Assembly (NCBI GenBank): GCA_020445745.1
Contig: JAGRGB010000151.1
Span: 1 to 64,000, forward strand
DNA from: Rhodocyclaceae bacterium
GTDB lineage: Bacteria; Pseudomonadota; Gammaproteobacteria; Burkholderiales; Rhodocyclaceae
Length of the DNA: 64,000 bases
Reading direction: 5' to 3'
How positions within the stretch are numbered: the stretch's first letter is position 1; each line of letters begins with the position of its first letter. The translations under genes and the position numbers were made by a program. Shown one piece after another: positions 61,031-64,000 of the stretch. The notes under the pieces are model-generated. The model was given only the letters and a program-made list of their open reading frames with translations. It did no database searches and was not told where the DNA came from.

Positions 61031-62785
61031 TCAACGCTCGAGAACGTAGCTGCCGGGAGCGTCGGCCAGCCCCGGGAAATCCGCCGTGGCGACCGGCGGC
61101 GCATCGACCAGAGCGCCACAACGTGGCTTCAGCCACGCCATCCAGTCGCCCCACCAGCTCCCGGGCTCGGCGTGTCCCCGGTGATGCCAGGCTTCGTAGG
61201 AATCGCCGGCCTTGACGTCTGCCGCAACATACTCGCGCTTCGGCGGCCGGCTCGGCGGATTGACGATGCCCAGAATGTGTCCGGAGCTCGACAGCACGTA
61301 GCGGCGCGGGCAACCGAGCAGGTCCATGATGCGAAAGGTCTGACGCCACGGCGCAATATGGTCGTCCTCGGCACCGACCGCGTACAGCGGCTGGCGGATG
61401 CAACCGAGGTCGATGCGCTCGCCCGCGATCTCGAGATCGTTGGCCCGCACCAGTCGGTTATTCAGGTAGAGCTCCTCGAGATACCAGGAGTGCATCCGGG
61501 CGGGCATGCGGGTGGTATCCATGTTCCAGAACAGCACGTCGAAGGCCGGCGGCTTTTCGCCGTACAGCCAGCCATGGACGACGTAGTGCCAGATCAGGCT
61601 GTTGGAGCGCAACAGGCGGAACGAAGCGGCCATTTCGTTGCCGTCCAGATAGCCCTGCCTGGCCATGTTCTGGGCCAGGTAATGCACCGTCTGCGGATCG
61701 ATGAAGACTTCGATGTCGCCCGGCTTGTGGAAATCGACCAGGGTCGTGAACAGCGTCCAGTCGCCGACCGGCATCCGCTCGTCGCCGAAACGGCGGTTGG
61801 CCCAGGCCATGTACATGGCCAGCGCGGTGCCGCCGATGCAATAGCCCACCGCGTGCACACGTGCCGCACCCGACTGTGCCTGGGCGACGCGCACGACCTC
61901 GCCGATGCCTTCCTGGAGATAGTCTTCGAAACCGATGTCGGCCATCGTCGCATCCGGATTCTTCCAGCTGGTGACATAGACATCCAGGCCCTGGTCGAGC
62001 AGATAGCGCACCATGCTCTTCCTCGGCGTCAGGTCGAGAATGTAGAACTTGTTGATCCACGGCGTGACGATCACCACCGGCTCCTGCAGCACCTTCGGAC
62101 AGGTCGGCCGATAGTGGATGACCTCGAGCAGGCGATTGCGGAACACGACCTTGCCGGGCGTGGTGGCGAGATTGCCGCCGACCGCGAAGTCGGAAGGATC
62201 GGCGAGGCGCACCGATCCCGCCTTGAGGTCGTCGAGAAAGTTGCCGAAGCCCTGTCTCAAGGATTCGCCACCGGTTTCCACCGCCTTGCGCAGCGCGACC
62301 GGATTGGTGAACAGGAAATTGCTCGGTGCCATCGCATTGAGCCAGGTCCGCCACCAGAACGCAGCGCGACGTCGCTCCCGCGCCGACATGCCCGGTGTCT
62401 CGTACAACATGTCCTGTACACCGCGGGTCAGCATCAGGTAGGCATCCTTGATCAGGTCCCAATGGATCTGGCTGTGCCACAGCGGATCGGAGAAGCGCGC
62501 ATCGTCGCGGTGGGGCTTGACCGGTTCCGGACTCGCCACGCCGAAACCGCGCAGCCATAGGTGGCGCTGCAGCGCCATTCCCTGATCGAACAGCTTCATC
62601 GCGGCGGCGGTCAGTTCGAGCGGGTGCGCGAGCCAGGCGAGTTGGGCATGGATCAGCGGCATCGCGACACCAATCGGATCCAGCGCGCCTTCGATGGCCT
62701 TGCCCGCCTGCCCCATCGACTGCCAGCCGGCGGTGAATGCTCCGCCGTTCGGCGTCCCGTTGCCCCAATGAACCTGCATCGCCAT
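61031..62785 (-). CDS. phaC: Class I poly(3-hydroxyalkanoate) synthase PhaC
   Basis: The product is 584 aa. The ATG at 62785 follows GGAG by seven bases. The lipase-like box GYCIGG holds the catalytic cysteine, and the Asp (YAVGAEDDHIAPW) and His (SSSGHILGIVNPP) complete the triad. LNAMAPSNFLFTNPVALRKAVETGG and TPWINKFYILDLTPRKSMVRYL are typical of single-subunit class I enzymes. It polymerises hydroxyacyl-CoA into storage granules. No phaA, phaB or phasin gene is adjacent. Confidence 0.95.
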   Translation of the reverse strand: MAMQVHWGNGTPNGGAFTAGWQSMGQAGKAIEGALDPIGVAMPLIHAQLAWLAHPLELTAAAMKLFDQGMALQRHLWLRGFGVASPEPVKPHRDDARFSDPLWHSQIHWDLIKDAYLMLTRGVQDMLYETPGMSARERRRAAFWWRTWLNAMAPSNFLFTNPVALRKAVETGGESLRQGFGNFLDDLKAGSVRLADPSDFAVGGNLATTPGKVVFRNRLLEVIHYRPTCPKVLQEPVVIVTPWINKFYILDLTPRKSMVRYLLDQGLDVYVTSWKNPDATMADIGFEDYLQEGIGEVVRVAQAQSGAARVHAVGYCIGGTALAMYMAWANRRFGDERMPVGDWTLFTTLVDFHKPGDIEVFIDPQTVHYLAQNMARQGYLDGNEMAASFRLLRSNSLIWHYVVHGWLYGEKPPAFDVLFWNMDTTRMPARMHSWYLEELYLNNRLVRANDLEIAGERIDLGCIRQPLYAVGAEDDHIAPWRQTFRIMDLLGCPRRYVLSSSGHILGIVNPPSRPPKREYVAADVKAGDSYEAWHHRGHAEPGSWWGDWMAWLKPRCGALVDAPPVATADFPGLADAPGSYVLER

Positions 62786-62896
62786 CGTCATTCTCCAGAC
62801 AGTCGCCCGCGCGTCCTCCGACCAGGGCCGGGCGAATAAGACCTACCAGAATTGTCGCGGAATCGGGCACCCCGGGCGGTGGCGGCGAAAGGTTGT

Positions 62897-62910
62897 TTGA
62901 TGCTGGTCAA
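62897..62910 (+). promoter_or_regulatory. FNR box of uspA
   Basis: TTGATGCTGGTCAA matches TTGAT-N4-ATCAA with one mismatch. With the TATAAT at 62935 the start of transcription falls near 62947, putting the box centre at about -43, the activating class II position. Confidence 0.82.
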
Positions 62911-62934
62911 ACCGCGACGTCGGGGCACCACGGA

Positions 62935-62940
62935 TATAAT
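62935..62940 (+). promoter_or_regulatory. -10 element of the uspA promoter
   Basis: TATAAT, 33-38 bp before the uspA ATG. The FNR box takes the place of a -35 hexamer. Confidence 0.75.
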
Positions 62941-62972
62941 GACCATATCGGATTCGCAACCAGGAGCACGCC

Positions 62973-63416
62973 ATGTTCAAGAACATTCTGGTGCCCACGG
63001 ACGGCTCCGACCTGTCGAACGGTACGGTCCGCAGATCCATTTCGTTCGCGCGAGAAGCCGGCGCTCAGGTCGTATTCTTTTACGCGCAGCCCGATTTCCC
63101 GATGCCGATCTACGGCGAGGGCGCCCTGATCGACCCGACCACGCCAGAGCAGTTCGCTCAGGCATCGGCGGCCGAAGCGAAGGCGATCCTCGACCTGGCG
63201 CGATCGTCGGCCGAGGCGGCAGGCGTGCCCGTGATCACCGACACCACGGTCAACGAGATCCCCTACGAGGCGATCATCGATGCCGCCGAGCGCCACGGCT
63301 GCGACCTGATCTTCATGGCATCGCACGGGCGTCGGGGGCTCGCCGGCCTGTTGCTCGGTAGCGAGACCCAGAAGGTGCTGACCCACAGCAAGATCCCGGT
63401 GCTGGTGTACCGCTGA
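62973..63416 (+). CDS. uspA: Universal stress protein (UspA family)
   Basis: The product is 147 aa. MFKNILVPTDGSDLSNGTVRRSI opens the single Usp domain. The nucleotide-binding loop near the C terminus is ASHGRRGLAGLLLGSETQKVL, close to the G-2x-G-9x-GS motif of ATP-binding members but with Ala for the first Gly. The FNR box indicates induction in low oxygen, as for Usp proteins under ANR in pseudomonads. It is divergent from phaC. Confidence 0.95.
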   Translation: MFKNILVPTDGSDLSNGTVRRSISFAREAGAQVVFFYAQPDFPMPIYGEGALIDPTTPEQFAQASAAEAKAILDLARSSAEAAGVPVITDTTVNEIPYEAIIDAAERHGCDLIFMASHGRRGLAGLLLGSETQKVLTHSKIPVLVYR

Positions 63417-63430
63417 GTGCGACCGACGCG

Positions 63431-63448
63431 CCGCCCGCTTGCGGGCGG
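63431..63448 (+). terminator. Hairpin after uspA
   Basis: CCGCCCG and CGGGCGG pair across a four-base loop 14 bp after the uspA stop. There is no T-run, so termination is uncertain. Confidence 0.4.
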
Positions 63449-63577
63449 TCGTGCGCGGGACACGCCGGCGGCGATGCGAACCCAGGCGGACGACCATCCG
63501 GCAGGCGGGCGTCCACGGCGCCGAGGGGTCGGGTCCGGTCAACGGCGCCGAGCAGGGGCCGCCGAATCCGGAGGCGC

Positions 63578-63829
63578 TCACGACTCGTGGAATCGTTCCG
63601 GGTGGTTGATCTCCTCGGATCCACGCTGGAAAAACAGGGTCGTCAGGCTCGACGCCGCGCAGATCAGCCAGAAAGCGAAGAATCCGATCGAATAGGTGGC
63701 GATTTCGGACACCTGCACCGGCTCCCCGAAGAAGTACAGCTCCTGCGGGTCGATGACGGTGAAGAACAACATCTCGGCCACGCCTGCGACGAGGAACGAT
63801 GGCCAGAGCACTTCGATCAGTTTTTTCAT
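63578..63829 (-). CDS. Small two-helix membrane protein
   Basis: The product is 83 aa. The ATG at 63829 is chosen because GGAG lies seven bases upstream and the upstream frame adds no plausible sequence. It has two hydrophobic segments (SFLVAGVAEMLFFTVI and IGFFAFWLICAASSLTTLFF) and a charged C-terminal tail (QRGSEEINHPERFHES). I know no function. The position near fnr-controlled genes and cbb3-type assembly genes hints at respiration, but weakly. Confidence 0.7.
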   Translation of the reverse strand: MKKLIEVLWPSFLVAGVAEMLFFTVIDPQELYFFGEPVQVSEIATYSIGFFAFWLICAASSLTTLFFQRGSEEINHPERFHES

Positions 63830-64000
63830 TGGGAGACTCCGGTTGGGCAGTGGGCAAACGCCGAGGCCGCGGATCCGCGCCGCGGACTCGACGCCGGCCT
63901 GGTGCTGCCCGGGCAACTTGGTGATCTGCGCCATCCGACGGTCGGCGTAGCAGACGTGACGACATCCACGCTCGGCACCGCGCCAGCCACGGACAGGCTG
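63830..64000. other. End of window, nothing resolved
   Basis: No gene or regulatory site could be supported in the last 171 bases. Confidence 0.4.

Overview
The window is 64 kb of GC-rich chromosome (about two thirds G+C by eye). It most likely comes from a betaproteobacterium, plausibly a member of the Rhodocyclales. The evidence is the conserved block serS-rarA-lolA-ftsK-(crp-like)-trxB, the adjacent nadE-glnB pair, an FNR whose N-terminal cysteines have the betaproteobacterial pattern, a class I PHA synthase, a PEP-CTERM surface protein and a homocitrate synthase with a nif-type promoter. The taxon is inferred from gene content; no rRNA gene is present. I saw no insertion sequence, prophage or CRISPR array.

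Layout. 1-4.7 kb: the end of ETF-ubiquinone oxidoreductase, a PEP-CTERM protein built from 642-bp repeats, a secreted heme-degrading-domain protein and a lower-GC gap. 4.7-10.8 kb: an alpha-glucoside-type ABC importer (aglEFGK) divergent from its LacI-type regulator, with two matching operator palindromes between them. 10.8-13 kb: a methyltransferase and a BtuF-like protein with no signal peptide. 13-23.5 kb: a signalling island with two large hybrid histidine kinases, a response regulator of unknown output and a diguanylate cyclase response regulator. 23.7-26.6 kb: SAM hydrolase plus ethanolamine ammonia-lyase (eutBC). 26.6-33.5 kb: a short-chain dehydrogenase-like protein, a photolyase-like protein with apparently permuted domains, an Ala-rich lipoprotein, a NERD-like/SF1 helicase, a LysR regulator and a small Cys-motif protein. 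33.8-36.1 kb: a tight four-gene unit of two DUF1538 membrane proteins, a PII-like protein and a CBS protein. 36.4-37.6 kb: nifV behind a sigma-54 promoter. 37.7-46 kb: tRNA-Ser(CGA), an AhpD-like protein, mltF and housekeeping genes serS, rarA, lolA and ftsK. 46-52.9 kb: crp-like, trxB, an Smr protein, glnB, nadE, a FemAB-like protein and ppa. 53-55.2 kb: a cobalamin riboswitch in front of tonB-exbB-exbD. 55.2-60.9 kb: copZ, copA, a TauE/SafE-type membrane protein, hemN and fnr, a microaerobic copper/heme cluster. 61-63.8 kb: phaC, an FNR-controlled uspA and a small membrane protein.

How the parts work together. Three physiological themes recur. The first is low-oxygen life: fnr, hemN, copper handling, FNR boxes in front of hemN/fnr and uspA, and nifV. 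The second is vitamin B12: the riboswitch-controlled TonB system, the B12-dependent EutBC and a BtuF-like protein. The third is surface life and signalling: the PEP-CTERM protein, c-di-GMP synthesis and phosphorelays. The best candidates for poorly described biology are the DUF1538/PII-like/CBS unit, SAM hydrolase coupled to eutBC, the permuted photolyase-like protein and the four-protein phosphorelay island. All product names come from reading motifs by eye; no database search was run.
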